In this document: positions 26,254-35,188 of the stretch, piece after piece
Position numbering within the stretch: position 1 is the first letter of the stretch
How the letters are laid out: each line of letters begins with the position of its first letter
Source of the DNA: Pseudoxanthomonas mexicana
Lineage (GTDB): Bacteria > Pseudomonadota > Gammaproteobacteria > Xanthomonadales > Xanthomonadaceae
Direction: 5' to 3'
Assembly: GCF_001556105.1 (NCBI RefSeq)
Contig: NZ_LSIF01000073.1
Span: 62,001 to 126,000 of the forward strand
Length of the DNA: 64,000 nucleotides
Translations under genes and position numbers: made by a program
Notes under the pieces: generated by a model
Seen by the model: only the letters and a program-made list of their open reading frames with translations
Told to the model about the DNA's origin: nothing
Database searches by the model: none

Positions 26254-26278
26254 GCGCCCCTCCCTTGCGGAGGGGCGC
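26254..26278 (+). terminator. hairpin between the two S9 peptidase genes
   Basis: GCGCCCCTCC (26254-26263) pairs perfectly with GGAGGGGCGC (26269-26278) around CTTGC. There is no T run, so it may be a weak terminator or an mRNA-protecting structure. Confidence 0.6.
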
Positions 26279-26311
26279 TGCCATTGCATCCCGCATTCCC
26301 GGACCCCATCC

Positions 26312-28483
26312 ATGAAGACGACTTCCTTTCTGCTTGCCGCGACCGTCCTGATGAGCACCCCGATCACCTCCGCGCTGGCTGCCAGCGCCACCCCGCCCGA
26401 CGTGGCCAAGAAGCCGCATGTCGTGAAAGCGCCCCACGGCGCCGAGCGCAACGACGAGTACTACTGGCTGCGCGACGACAAGCGCGAGAACAAGGAGATG
26501 CTGGCGTACCTCAATGCCGAGAACGCCTACGTCGATGCGGTGATGGCACCGCTGAAGCCACTGGAGGACAAGCTCTACAACGAGGTCGTCGCCCGCATCA
26601 AGCAGGACGATGCCAGCGTGCCGTACCGCGAGCGCGGCTGGTGGTACTACGCGCGCTTCGTGACCGGCAAGGACTACCCGGTGCATGCGCGCCGCAAGGA
26701 CGGCCCGGACGTGGACGCGGTGTCGATCCAGGCGGCGAACGCGGCCGGCGACTTCGCCGGCGAGCAGGTGCTGCTGGACGTCAATGCGTTGGGCGAAGGC
26801 AAGGACTACTACAGCGTCGGCGACTACGAGGTCAGCCAGGACAACCAGCTGCTCGCCTACGCCGACGACACCAACGGCCGCCGCCAGTACACGATCCGCT
26901 TCAAGAACCTGGATACCGGCGAAATCCTGCCGGACACCGTGACCAACGCCGAACCGAACCTGGTCTGGTCCAACGACGGCAGCACGCTGTTCTACGTCGA
27001 CAAGGACCCGGAAACCCTGCTCAGCAAGCGGGTGAAGTCGCACGCACTGGGCACGCCCGCCAGCGCCGACAAGCTGGTCTACGAGGAAGAGGACGACAGC
27101 TTCTACATGGGCATCGGCCGCACCCGCGACGACCAGTTCATCTGCATCGGCGTGGAAAGCACCGTGTCCTCGGAGATGCGCTGCACGCCGGCCGCCAGCC
27201 CGGGCGTGTTCACCGTGCTGGCGCCGCGCGAGCGCGACGTCGAGTACCAGGCCGATCACCTGGGCGACCGCTGGGTGATCCGCACGAATGCCGACGGCGC
27301 TACTAACTTCAAGGTCGTCACCGCGCCGACCGGTTCGACCTCGCGCAAGGACTGGAAGGACTGGATCGCGCACCGCAGCGACGTGTTCGTCGAGGGCATC
27401 GAGCTGTTCGACGGCTTCAGCGTGGTGTCCGAGCGCGCCAATGCGCTGGAAAGCCTGCGCGTGGTCAAGGCCGACGGCAGCAGCGATTACATCAAGGCGG
27501 ACGAAGCGGCGTATTCGATGGGCCTGTCCGCGAATCCGGAAACCGGCACCGACTGGATCCGCTACAGCTACACGTCGATGACCACGCCGGCCACGACCTA
27601 CGAGATCAACACCAGGACCGGCGAGCGCCGCCAGCTGAAACAGCAGCCGGTGCCGGGCTATGACGCCTCGAAGTACACGACCGAGCGCATGTGGGCACCG
27701 GCCCGTGACGGCAAGACGAAGATCCCGGTGACGCTGGTCTACCGCAAGGATGTGGCCCGCGACGGCAAGGCAGCGATGCTGCAGTACGCCTACGGCAGCT
27801 ACGGCTCGTCGATGGATCCGAACTTCAGCATCACCAACGTCAGCCTGCTGGACCGCGGCGTGGTGTACGCGCTCGCGCACATCCGTGGTGGCCAGGAAAT
27901 GGGCCGCACGTGGTACGACGACGGCAAGCTGTACAACAAGATCAACACCTTCACCGACTTCATCGACGTCACCGACTACCTGGTGAAGGAAGGCTATGCG
28001 GCGAAGGGCCGCGTTGCCGCGATGGGTGGCAGCGCCGGCGGCCTGCTGATGGGCGCGGTGTCGAACATGGCGCCGGAGAAGTACCGGGTCATCCTGACCC
28101 TGGTGCCGTTCGTGGACGTGGCGACCACGATGCTGGACCCCAGCATCCCGCTGACCACCAACGAGTACGACGAGTGGGGCAACCCGGAAGAGAAGGGCTA
28201 CTACGACTACATCCTGAAGTACTCGCCGTACGACAACCTGCAGGCCAAGGCCTACCCGGCGATGTTCGTCGGCACCGGCCTGTGGGATTCGCAGGTGCAG
28301 TACTGGGAGCCAGCCAAGTACGTCGCCCGCCTGCGTGACCTGAACACGAGCAAGCAAACCGTCGTGTTCCGCACCAACATGGAGGCCGGCCACGGCGGCA
28401 AGTCGGGCCGTTTCCGCCAGTACCGAGAGCGCGCGGAGATGTACGCCTTCATGCTGGACCAGCTGGGCGTGCCGTCGAAGTAA
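26312..28483 (+). CDS. ptrB: oligopeptidase B-like S9A peptidase, secreted
   Basis: A 723-residue S9A serine peptidase with a signal peptide (LLAATVLMSTPITSALAAS), unlike the cytoplasmic enterobacterial oligopeptidase B. The propeller begins HGAERNDEYYWLRDD. The catalytic site has S574 in GGSAGGLLMGAV, an aspartate region GTGLWDSQVQYWEP and H694 in EAGHGG. The sequence PFVDVATTMLDPSIPLTTNEYDEWGNP is diagnostic of oligopeptidase B, which cuts after arginine and lysine. It may complement the upstream proline-type enzyme to degrade basic peptides in the periplasm (inference). A GAAA-loop terminator follows 21 bases after the stop. Confidence 0.92.
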   Translation: MKTTSFLLAATVLMSTPITSALAASATPPDVAKKPHVVKAPHGAERNDEYYWLRDDKRENKEMLAYLNAENAYVDAVMAPLKPLEDKLYNEVVARIKQDDASVPYRERGWWYYARFVTGKDYPVHARRKDGPDVDAVSIQAANAAGDFAGEQVLLDVNALGEGKDYYSVGDYEVSQDNQLLAYADDTNGRRQYTIRFKNLDTGEILPDTVTNAEPNLVWSNDGSTLFYVDKDPETLLSKRVKSHALGTPASADKLVYEEEDDSFYMGIGRTRDDQFICIGVESTVSSEMRCTPAASPGVFTVLAPRERDVEYQADHLGDRWVIRTNADGATNFKVVTAPTGSTSRKDWKDWIAHRSDVFVEGIELFDGFSVVSERANALESLRVVKADGSSDYIKADEAAYSMGLSANPETGTDWIRYSYTSMTTPATTYEINTRTGERRQLKQQPVPGYDASKYTTERMWAPARDGKTKIPVTLVYRKDVARDGKAAMLQYAYGSYGSSMDPNFSITNVSLLDRGVVYALAHIRGGQEMGRTWYDDGKLYNKINTFTDFIDVTDYLVKEGYAAKGRVAAMGGSAGGLLMGAVSNMAPEKYRVILTLVPFVDVATTMLDPSIPLTTNEYDEWGNPEEKGYYDYILKYSPYDNLQAKAYPAMFVGTGLWDSQVQYWEPAKYVARLRDLNTSKQTVVFRTNMEAGHGGKSGRFRQYRERAEMYAFMLDQLGVPSK

Positions 28484-28504
28484 CCGCATCGCACGGGTAT
28501 ACGG

Positions 28505-28526
28505 AGAGCCGGGGAAACCCGGCTCT
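28505..28526 (+). terminator. Rho-independent-like terminator after ptrB
   Basis: AGAGCCGGG (28505-28513), tetraloop GAAA, CCCGGCTCT (28518-28526), followed by TCGCGTTTCC. The stable GNRA loop and position right after the peptidase gene support a terminator. Confidence 0.75.
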
Positions 28527-28678
28527 TCGCGTTTCCGGCCGTTTGGCCGATGGATGGCGCTTCAGGTCCGCCCCGCTATCGCCGATATCCCGGAAGCATC
28601 GTCGGTCGGGAGTGGTGGGTCATGGCAACGTGGGGCGCGGTCGTCCGGTCCGCGCAGATCGTATTTGCGCCGTCCGCC

Positions 28679-29140
28679 ATGGATTTGGGGTACAAGGTCG
28701 CCGTGCACGACCCATCTCCGCCGCCGCGCGTACTGCCTGACGCGCCACCGCCCACGCGCTTCCGCTGGGCCTGGTGGCTGCTGGCCTATGCCAGCTTGGG
28801 CATGGGAATCGTGGGAATCTTCCTGCCGGGTTTGCCGACCACGGTCTTCATCCTGATCGCGGCCTATGCGGCCTCGCGTGGTTCCGAGCGGCTGCATCGC
28901 TATCTGGTGACGCACCCGCGCTTCGGCCCGATGATCCGCGACTGGCACCAGCATCGCGCGGTCTCGCGCCGCGCCAAGTGGGCCGCCACGTGGACGATGC
29001 TGGGCAGCGCGGTGATCCTGCTCGGCGTGATGCTGTGGACGGGTTCGCACCGCTGGTGGATGGTCGCCCTGCCGATCGTCTGCATGACGACGGTCGCCGT
29101 CTGGCTGTGGATGCGTCCCGAGCCGCCGCGCACCGAATGA
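28679..29140 (+). CDS. ybaN: YbaN-family (DUF454) small membrane protein
   Basis: A 153-residue inner-membrane protein with three hydrophobic segments: WWLLAYASLGMGIVGIFLPG, PTTVFILIAAYAASRG and later WTMLGSAVILLGVML/WWMVALPIVCMTTVAVWLW. The segment GIFLPGLPTTVFILIAAYAASRGSERLHRYLVTHPRFGPMIRDW is the DUF454/YbaN hallmark in E. coli and relatives; its role is unknown. The start is uncertain: ATG 28679 lacks a clear ribosome-binding site, while GTG 28703 has AAGG five bases upstream and would give 145 residues. Confidence 0.85.
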   Translation: MDLGYKVAVHDPSPPPRVLPDAPPPTRFRWAWWLLAYASLGMGIVGIFLPGLPTTVFILIAAYAASRGSERLHRYLVTHPRFGPMIRDWHQHRAVSRRAKWAATWTMLGSAVILLGVMLWTGSHRWWMVALPIVCMTTVAVWLWMRPEPPRTE

Positions 29141-29180
29141 GCGGCCGCCGCGTTCATCGCGCTGTGGCTATACTCGCGCC

Positions 29181-29390
29181 ATGAACCGGAACGCCCGTCT
29201 TGTCCTCGCTGCCGCCCTGATGGCGGTCCTGTCTGCCTGCGGCGCCAAGGGCCCGCTGTTCATGCCGGAAAAGCCGGTCGAAGAGGCGCCGGTCACGCCC
29301 GCCGAGAGCACGCCGGCGAGCAGTGATACGCTGCCGGCGGAACCGCCGATCGATCCCGCCACGGTGCCCGCCACCGACGGGAATGGCTGA
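29181..29390 (+). CDS. lptM: LptM-like (YifL) small lipoprotein
   Basis: A 69-residue lipoprotein: signal peptide with lipobox LSAC, then [10 protein letters not shown] directly after the cleavage site, which is the conserved motif of LptM. In E. coli LptM binds LptD/E and promotes its disulfide maturation for lipopolysaccharide export. The rest is Pro/Glu/Thr-rich and probably disordered. It overlaps the dapF start, the usual place for this gene beside lysA/dapF. Confidence 0.85.
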   Translation: MNRNARLVLAAALMAVLSACGAKGPLFMPEKPVEEAPVTPAESTPASSDTLPAEPPIDPATVPATDGNG

Positions 29391-30246
29391 TCCCTCGCAC
29401 GCGCGGTCCATGGCGATGCGGTTCACCAAGATGCACGGGGCCGGCAACGACTTTGTCGTGCTGGACCTGCGCGATGGCCTGCCGCCGCCTGATGCAATGC
29501 TCGCTGCCGCCTTGGCCGACCGGCATCGCGGCGTGGGCTGCGACCAGATCCTGACCATCGAGCCGCCGCGCAGTGCCGGCGCGGTCGCGGCCTACCGCAT
29601 CTGGAATTCCGATGGTTCGCCTTCGCAGCAGTGCGGCAACGGCGCGCGCTGCGTGGCGGCCTGGTTGGTCCGAGATGGCGCGGCGCACGGCGACACGTTC
29701 GAGGTCGACAGCCCACTCGCGACGCATGCCGTTGAGCGCATCGGCGACGACCGCTACGCCATCGCCATGGGTGTGCCCGAGTTCATGCCGGCGCGCATCC
29801 CGCTGCTGGGCTTCGATCAGCCGCGTGGCGAGTATGACGTCGACGTGGATGAGGGCCTGCGCCTGCGCTTCGGTGCGGTATCGATGGGCAATCCGCATGC
29901 CGTCATCGAAGTGCCGTCCATCGACGCTGCACCGGTCCAGCACTATGGCCCGTTGCTGCAGCGCTCCCGACACTTTCCGGAATCGGTCAACGTCGGTTTT
30001 GCCGACGTCGTGGCGCGCGATCGCGTGCGCCTGCGTGTGTACGAGCGCGGCGCGGGCGAGACGCTGGCCTGCGGCAGCGGCGCCTGTGCCGCCGCGGCGG
30101 TGCTGATCCGCCGGGGGCGCGTGGACCGTGACGTGGCGGTGGTGTTGCCCGGTGGCGAGCTGCGCATCCGCTGGCCGTCCGACGATGCACCGGTCATCAT
30201 GTCAGGACCGGCGGCGTTCGTATTCGAAGGGGAATGGAAAGCATGA
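29383..30246 (+). CDS. dapF: diaminopimelate epimerase
   Basis: A 287-residue cytoplasmic enzyme converting L,L- to meso-diaminopimelate for lysine and peptidoglycan synthesis. The two catalytic cysteines are C84 in [10 protein letters not shown] and C230 in LACGSGACA; the N-terminal [15 protein letters not shown] is canonical. The start at ATG 29383 overlaps lptM and matches the somewhat longer N-terminus expected for xanthomonad DapF; internal ATGs at 29410 and 29416 are alternatives. The stop overlaps the next gene as ATGA. Confidence 0.97.
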   Translation: MADPSHARSMAMRFTKMHGAGNDFVVLDLRDGLPPPDAMLAAALADRHRGVGCDQILTIEPPRSAGAVAAYRIWNSDGSPSQQCGNGARCVAAWLVRDGAAHGDTFEVDSPLATHAVERIGDDRYAIAMGVPEFMPARIPLLGFDQPRGEYDVDVDEGLRLRFGAVSMGNPHAVIEVPSIDAAPVQHYGPLLQRSRHFPESVNVGFADVVARDRVRLRVYERGAGETLACGSGACAAAAVLIRRGRVDRDVAVVLPGGELRIRWPSDDAPVIMSGPAAFVFEGEWKA

Positions 30247-30917
30247 GTGACACACAGGAGAAGCTGGGCGCCCACGAAGTCGCGGCCTGGTTGCGGCGGC
30301 ACCCCACCTTCCTGAAGCAGTTCCCGGACCTGGCGTTGAGCATGGTGGTGCCGCGCGACGAAGGCCCCACGGCGTCGCTGGCGAGCTATCAGCTGGACGT
30401 GCTGCGCGACAAGAACCGTGAGCTGTCCAAGCGCCTCGGCGACCTGTTTGCCAACGCGCAGGAAAACGAGCGCCTGGCGGTGCGTACCCATCAGCTCGCG
30501 CTGACGCTGATGAAGCAAGGCACCGCCGCCGACACCGTGCGCGCGATGGCGGCGTCGCTGGCCGAAGATTTCAACGGCGACCGCGTCAGCATCGTGCTGC
30601 TGCAGCCGGTGGCCGGGCTGGAGGACAGCGAGTGGCTGCAGGTGGTGCCGGCGGACAATCCGCACATGGCGCCGTTCCGCGACTGCCTGCGCGACGGTGA
30701 GCCGATCTGCGGCCGCCTGCAGCCGGAGAAGCACGTGCTGCTGTACGGCGCGCGCGCCGAGGACGTGGCGTCGTCGGCGTTGCTGCCGCTTCCCGGCATC
30801 GGCCTGGTCGCCGTCGGCAGCCGCGACGGCAACCGCTTCTATCCCGGCATGGGCACGTTGTTCCTGCGCATGATGGGCGAGACGCTGGTGACGGCGCTGA
30901 AGCGGTTCGATGGTTGA
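30243..30917 (+). CDS. DUF484 family GAF-like protein
   Basis: A 224-residue cytoplasmic protein of the DUF484 family, always found next to xerC/dapF in related genomes. It has an N-terminal helical part ([23 protein letters not shown]) with a predicted coiled coil ([28 protein letters not shown], about 40-70) and a GAF-like C-terminal domain. Function is unknown. ATG 30243 overlaps the dapF stop by four bases and has GGGGAA upstream; an ATG three codons earlier is possible. Confidence 0.9.
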   Translation: MSDTQEKLGAHEVAAWLRRHPTFLKQFPDLALSMVVPRDEGPTASLASYQLDVLRDKNRELSKRLGDLFANAQENERLAVRTHQLALTLMKQGTAADTVRAMAASLAEDFNGDRVSIVLLQPVAGLEDSEWLQVVPADNPHMAPFRDCLRDGEPICGRLQPEKHVLLYGARAEDVASSALLPLPGIGLVAVGSRDGNRFYPGMGTLFLRMMGETLVTALKRFDG

Positions 30918-30939
30918 GTGGAGGCTCGCGCCTCCTGTG

Positions 30940-30966
30940 GTCATTCCAGCGAAAGTTGGCATCCAG
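30940..30966. repeat. left copy of 27-bp inverted repeat bracketing the DUF2625-like gene
   Basis: A 27-base element beginning GTCATTCCAGCGAAAGT. Its reverse complement matches the element at 31736-31762 at 23 of 27 positions. It lies 22 bases after the DUF484 stop. Confidence 0.75.
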
Positions 30967-31034
30967 GTTGATCTTGCTTGTTGGATGCCGACACGACAGC
31001 CCTTATGCGTCAGCCGTAGTCCTCGAGATAACCC

Positions 31035-31691
31035 ATGCGTTCACTGGAGGAACTGATCAATCTGGACGATCCGGGAATCGATCTCGTCAGGAAGTGGGTC
31101 AGGCAGGCCAACGTTGATTGCGAGATCTTGGATCCATCGGATTTCGCAGATGAGACGCTGCTGAATCTTCAAGTGACTACGCGATCACCCATGGGCGCCA
31201 TCGCCCACGACACCGGAGGCCTGTTGATACAGCGTGGTTGGTTGCGCTTCCTGGGATCGGGTAGCCCCACGCTCCAGCGCCGGATCGACCAGTGGAACGG
31301 CAGTCGCTCATCTGGCTATTTGCTGGTCGCAGACGATGCCGTCGGCGGTCTTTTTGCACTCAACGGAGGAGCGCTGGGGGAGGATCTTGGCAACGTCTAC
31401 TATTCCGGTCCGGATGACACTGGCTGGTTGGCCTTGAAGACGGGATATTCGGATTTCCTCGCGTCGATGCTTAGCGGAGGTATTGACGGCTTCTACCAAG
31501 ATCTTCGTTGGAAAGACTGGCAGTCCGATGTGAACTCTCTTTCTGCTGATTCTGCTTTCATTTTCTATCCGTTTTTGTGGAGCAATGAGGGTTCCGTGGA
31601 ACATTCGGTGCGGGGCGTTGCGCCCATGGACGAGGTTCGTGATCTCAAGATGGACCTCATGCGCCAGTCGTTTCGACGCGACGGTCAGTAG
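31035..31691 (+). CDS. DUF2625-like protein, inserted between DUF484 and xerC
   Basis: A 218-residue soluble protein resembling the DUF2625 family by its start (MRSLEELINLDDPGIDLVRKW), the central HDTGGLLIQRGWLRFLGSG and the ADDAVGGLFALNGG...VYYSGPDDTGWLALKTGYSDFL segments. It has no signal peptide or transmembrane helix and no catalytic motif that I can name. GC content is visibly lower than in neighbours, with T-rich stretches near 31540-31580. It interrupts the usual DUF484-xerC junction and is bracketed by inverted 27-base repeats, which suggests it arrived by transfer. It could be an immunity or accessory protein, but this is speculation. Confidence 0.75.
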   Translation: MRSLEELINLDDPGIDLVRKWVRQANVDCEILDPSDFADETLLNLQVTTRSPMGAIAHDTGGLLIQRGWLRFLGSGSPTLQRRIDQWNGSRSSGYLLVADDAVGGLFALNGGALGEDLGNVYYSGPDDTGWLALKTGYSDFLASMLSGGIDGFYQDLRWKDWQSDVNSLSADSAFIFYPFLWSNEGSVEHSVRGVAPMDEVRDLKMDLMRQSFRRDGQ

Positions 31692-31735
31692 TCCATTTGG
31701 ACTGGAGCTTGTTTGAGGATTGTTTGGTTCGGGCA

Positions 31736-31762
31736 CTGGATACCGGCTTTCGCCGGAATGAC
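31736..31762. repeat. right copy of 27-bp inverted repeat bracketing the DUF2625-like gene
   Basis: Begins CTGGATACCGGCTTTCGCC and contains its own small palindrome (CCGGC...GCCGG). It resembles the dispersed palindromic repeats of xanthomonads and lies 11 bases before the xerC start, in opposite orientation to the copy at 30940. Confidence 0.8.
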
Positions 31763-31773
31763 GGGTTATCGGA

Positions 31774-32655
31774 ATGCACGCAGTCGCCGACTTCCTGGCG
31801 CATCTCCAAGTCGAGCGCCGTGTCTCCGCGCACACGCTGGATGCGTATCGCCGTGACCTCGCCGCGCTGACGGAGTGGGCGCAGGCCCAGGGCATCGCCG
31901 CGTTGACCGACATCCACACGGAACAGCTGCGCGGCTTCGTCGCCAGCGAGCACCGGCGTGGCCTGTCACCGAAGAGCCTGCAGCGGCGCCTGTCGGCCTG
32001 CCGCAGCTATTACCAGTGGCTGCTCAAGCACGGTCGCATCGCTGCCAGTCCCGCCGCCGCGCTGCGCGCCCCCAAAGCGCCGCGCAAACTGCCGCAGGTG
32101 CTGGACGCGGACGAGGCCGTCAGGCTGGTGGAGGTGCCGGTCGATGCGCCGCTGGGCAAGCGCGATCGCGCGCTGCTGGAACTGTTCTACTCGTCCGGCC
32201 TGCGCCTCAGCGAACTGTGCGCGCTGCGCTGGCGCGACCTGGACATCGCCGGCGGCATGGTCACCGTGCTGGGCAAGGGCAACAAGGAACGCAAGGTGCC
32301 GGTCGGCTCGCATGCGCGCAACGCGCTGGGGGAGTGGCGACAGGAACGGCCAGCGGCGAACGAAGCCTTCGTGTTCCCCGGTCGCGGCGAAGGTCCGATC
32401 TCGCAGCGCGCCGTGCAGATCCGCATCAAGCAGCTCGCGCAACGGCAGGGACTGTTCAAGCACGTACACCCGCACATGCTGCGCCACAGTTTCGCCAGCC
32501 ACATCCTGGAATCGTCCGGTGACCTGCGCGGCGTGCAGGAACTGCTCGGCCACGCCGACATCGCCACCACCCAGATCTACACGCACCTGGACTTCCAGCA
32601 CCTGGCCAAGGTGTACGACGCCGCGCACCCACGGGCGAAGCGCAAGAAGGGCTGA
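31774..32655 (+). CDS. xerC: tyrosine recombinase XerC
   Basis: A 293-residue site-specific recombinase that, with XerD, resolves chromosome dimers at dif. The N-terminal SAM-like DNA-binding domain (1-90) precedes the catalytic domain with R144 (SGLRLSEL), K168 (GKGNKERKVP), H234 and R237 (HMLRHSF), H260 (LLGHADI) and nucleophile Y269 (QIYTHL). It is followed by hslV with 74 bases between. Its upstream region has been replaced by the repeat-bracketed insertion, so its own expression may depend on sequences inside that insert. Confidence 0.97.
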   Translation: MHAVADFLAHLQVERRVSAHTLDAYRRDLAALTEWAQAQGIAALTDIHTEQLRGFVASEHRRGLSPKSLQRRLSACRSYYQWLLKHGRIAASPAAALRAPKAPRKLPQVLDADEAVRLVEVPVDAPLGKRDRALLELFYSSGLRLSELCALRWRDLDIAGGMVTVLGKGNKERKVPVGSHARNALGEWRQERPAANEAFVFPGRGEGPISQRAVQIRIKQLAQRQGLFKHVHPHMLRHSFASHILESSGDLRGVQELLGHADIATTQIYTHLDFQHLAKVYDAAHPRAKRKKG

Positions 32656-32729
32656 ACCGGTACGCCGAAGGTCATGCTTGAACCCGGAACCGGCGTCCCC
32701 ACCTCTGTGGGAACACCCCGGAGGCCTCC

Positions 32730-33281
32730 ATGGACCCCAGCCAGAATCCCAACGTCTTTCACGCCACCACCATCCTGTCCGTGCGTCGCAACGGCCATGT
32801 CGCCGTTGCCGGCGATGGCCAGGTAACGCTGGGCCACACGGTGATGAAGGGCAACGCGCGCAAGGTGCGTCGTCTCGGTCGCGACGGCCAGGTGCTGGCG
32901 GGCTTCGCCGGCGCGGCGGCCGATGCGTTCACGCTGTTCGAGCTGTTCGAAGCCAAGCTGGAAAAGCATGGCCAGCTGACGCGTGCGGCGGTCGAACTGG
33001 CGAAGGATTGGCGTACCGAGCGCCGCCTCGGCAAGCTCGAGGCCCTGCTTGCCGTCGCCGACAAGGAAACCTCGCTGATCATCAGCGGCACCGGCGACGT
33101 CATCGAGCCGGAAGACGGCATCATCGCCATCGGCTCCGGTGGTTCCTACGCCCTGTCTGCGGCGCGCGCGCTGCTGGCGCACACCGAGCTGGACGCGAAG
33201 TCCATTGCCGTCGAGTCGCTGAACATCGCCGGCGATATCTGCATCTACACCAATCGCAACGTGGTGGTCGAAGAGCTCTGA
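32730..33281 (+). CDS. hslV: ATP-dependent protease subunit HslV
   Basis: A 183-residue proteasome-like peptidase subunit that pairs with HslU. The mature N-terminal nucleophile is threonine in FHATTILSV, so about 12 residues are removed; most bacterial HslV proteins lose only the initiator methionine, while this short propeptide is seen in xanthomonads. Other signatures are [25 protein letters not shown] and [14 protein letters not shown]. The hslU start is 68 bases after its stop. Confidence 0.97.
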   Translation: MDPSQNPNVFHATTILSVRRNGHVAVAGDGQVTLGHTVMKGNARKVRRLGRDGQVLAGFAGAAADAFTLFELFEAKLEKHGQLTRAAVELAKDWRTERRLGKLEALLAVADKETSLIISGTGDVIEPEDGIIAIGSGGSYALSAARALLAHTELDAKSIAVESLNIAGDICIYTNRNVVVEEL

Positions 33282-33348
33282 CGCTCGGGCCGCCGCAATG
33301 CTCCGGCGATCGAGCCGGGGCGGTTCCCCCTCCCAAGAATCCAATGCC

Positions 33349-34737
33349 ATGACCGAGAACACATCGTCCACCATGACGCCGCGCGAGATCGTGCAGGAAC
33401 TCGACCGCCATATCGTCGGCCAGCACGCCGCCAAGCGCGCCGTCGCCATCGCGCTGCGCAACCGCTGGCGCCGCATGCAGCTCGATGCCGGGCTGCGCAA
33501 CGAAGTGATGCCGAAGAACATCCTGCTGATCGGCCCCACCGGCGTCGGCAAGACCGAGATCGCGCGCCGCCTGGCCACGCTGGCCAATGCCCCGTTCGTG
33601 AAAGTCGAAGCCACGCGTTTCACCGAGGTCGGCTACGTGGGCAAGGACGTCGAGCAGATCGTGCGCGACCTGGCGGACACGGCGGTGAAGATGTACCGCG
33701 AACAGGCCAAGGCGCGCATGCGCACGCAGGCCGAGGAGCGTGCCGAGGACCGCATCCTCGATGCGCTGCTGCCACGCCGCGATGCGGCCGGCGGCAACGG
33801 CTTCGGTTTCGGTGCGGCCACGACGACCGTCGACATCGGTGCCGAGCCCTCGTCGAAGGAGTCAGAGACCCGGCAGAAGCTACGTCGCCAGCTTCGCAGC
33901 GGCGACCTGGACGACCGCGAGATCGAACTGGAACTGGCCGCCAATGCCGGCGTCGACATCATGACGCCGCCCGGCATGGAGGAAATGGGTCAGCAGCTGC
34001 GGCAGATGTTCTCCAACCTCGGCGGGCAGAAGACGCACAAGCGCACGGTGACCATCAAGGCGGCACGCCCGCAACTGATCGAGGAAGAGGCGGCCAAGCT
34101 GGTCAACGAGGACGACATCCGCGCCGCCGCCATCGAGTCGTGCGAGCAGCACGGCATCGTCTTCATCGACGAGATCGACAAGGTCGCCAAGCGCAGCGGC
34201 AACATGAGCGGCGCCGACGTCAGCCGTGAAGGCGTGCAGCGCGACCTGCTGCCGCTGGTGGAAGGCAGCAACGTGTCGACCAAATACGGCACGGTGAAGA
34301 CCGACCACATCCTGTTCATCGCCTCGGGCGCGTTCCACCTCGCCAAGCCCAGCGACCTGATCCCCGAGCTGCAGGGCCGCTTCCCGATCCGCGTGGAGCT
34401 GTCGGCACTGAGCAAGGAGGATTTCATCCGCATCCTCACCGAGCCGAAGGCCGCGCTGAGCAGGCAGTACGTGGAGCTGATGAAGACCGAAGGCGTCGCG
34501 CTGCGCTTCACCGACGACGCCATCGACCGGCTGGCCGAGATCGCGGCGATCGTCAACGAACGCCAGGAGAACATCGGTGCGCGCCGCCTGCATACCGTGC
34601 TGGAACGCCTGCTGGATACGCTGAGTTACGAGGCGCCCGACCGCGACGGCCAGAGCATCACCATCGACCGCGCGTACGTCGATGCGCATCTGGGCGAACT
34701 GGTGCAGGATCCCGACCTGAGCCGCTACATCCTGTGA
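33349..34737 (+). CDS. hslU: ATP-dependent protease ATPase subunit HslU
   Basis: A 462-residue AAA+ unfoldase. Walker A GPTGVGKT at 62-69, Walker B with [10 protein letters not shown], sensor and arginine-finger segments ([14 protein letters not shown]), the I-domain insertion (about 110-250) and the C-terminal ...DPDLSRYIL that docks into HslV. It unfolds substrates in the cytoplasm during heat or envelope stress. ATG 33349 gives the family-standard start [22 protein letters not shown]; a longer in-frame reading is less likely. A terminator follows at once. Confidence 0.97.
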   Translation: MTENTSSTMTPREIVQELDRHIVGQHAAKRAVAIALRNRWRRMQLDAGLRNEVMPKNILLIGPTGVGKTEIARRLATLANAPFVKVEATRFTEVGYVGKDVEQIVRDLADTAVKMYREQAKARMRTQAEERAEDRILDALLPRRDAAGGNGFGFGAATTTVDIGAEPSSKESETRQKLRRQLRSGDLDDREIELELAANAGVDIMTPPGMEEMGQQLRQMFSNLGGQKTHKRTVTIKAARPQLIEEEAAKLVNEDDIRAAAIESCEQHGIVFIDEIDKVAKRSGNMSGADVSREGVQRDLLPLVEGSNVSTKYGTVKTDHILFIASGAFHLAKPSDLIPELQGRFPIRVELSALSKEDFIRILTEPKAALSRQYVELMKTEGVALRFTDDAIDRLAEIAAIVNERQENIGARRLHTVLERLLDTLSYEAPDRDGQSITIDRAYVDAHLGELVQDPDLSRYIL

Positions 34738-34741
34738 TGCC

Positions 34742-34767
34742 AAGAACCCGCCGCAAGGCGGGTTCTT
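34742..34767 (+). terminator. Rho-independent terminator of hslVU
   Basis: AAGAACCCGCC (34742-34752), loop GCAA, GGCGGGTTCTT (34757-34767): an 11-base perfect stem with a T-rich 3' arm, five bases after the hslU stop. Confidence 0.85.
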
Positions 34768-34829
34768 CGCTTCGGAAGGGCATCGGTCCGTCGGTTACAA
34801 TCGATGCACCTCTATACGTCCCGGTTTCG

Positions 34830-35168
34830 ATGAGCACGTTGCCTCCCTGCCCCCAGTGCGCCTCCGCCTACACCTACGAGGACGGCGCCCAGCTGGTCTG
34901 TCCGGAATGCGGACACGAATGGTCGGCCGATGCACCTGCGGGCGGCGATGACGAACGCGTCATCAAGGATGCGAACGGCAACCTGCTGCAGGATGGCGAC
35001 ACCGTCACCGTCATCAAGGACCTGAAGGTCAAGGGGTCGTCGCTGGTGGTGAAGGTCGGCACCAAGGTCAAGAACATCCGCCTGGTCGACGGCGACCATG
35101 ACATCGACTGCAAGATCGACGGCATCGGCGCGATGAAGCTCAAGTCGGAGTTCGTGCGCAAGGCGTAA
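34830..35168 (+). CDS. PhnA/YjdM-type zinc ribbon protein
   Basis: A 112-residue cytoplasmic protein with an N-terminal zinc ribbon (C7, C10, C24, C27 in CPQC and CPEC) and a C-terminal KOW-like beta-barrel ending [24 protein letters not shown], exactly the YjdM (formerly PhnA) domain. Despite its old name it is not a phosphonoacetate hydrolase; function is unknown. ATG 34830 was chosen because the zinc ribbon starts immediately after it. Confidence 0.93.
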   Translation: MSTLPPCPQCASAYTYEDGAQLVCPECGHEWSADAPAGGDDERVIKDANGNLLQDGDTVTVIKDLKVKGSSLVVKVGTKVKNIRLVDGDHDIDCKIDGIGAMKLKSEFVRKA

Positions 35169-35188
35169 CGTGTTTGATGCCACGGCCA

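Noticed and set aside
31774..32655. xerC as the integrase of a mobile element carrying the DUF2625-like gene
   Set aside because: It has the normal XerC length and motifs and is followed by hslV as usual; it is the housekeeping recombinase.
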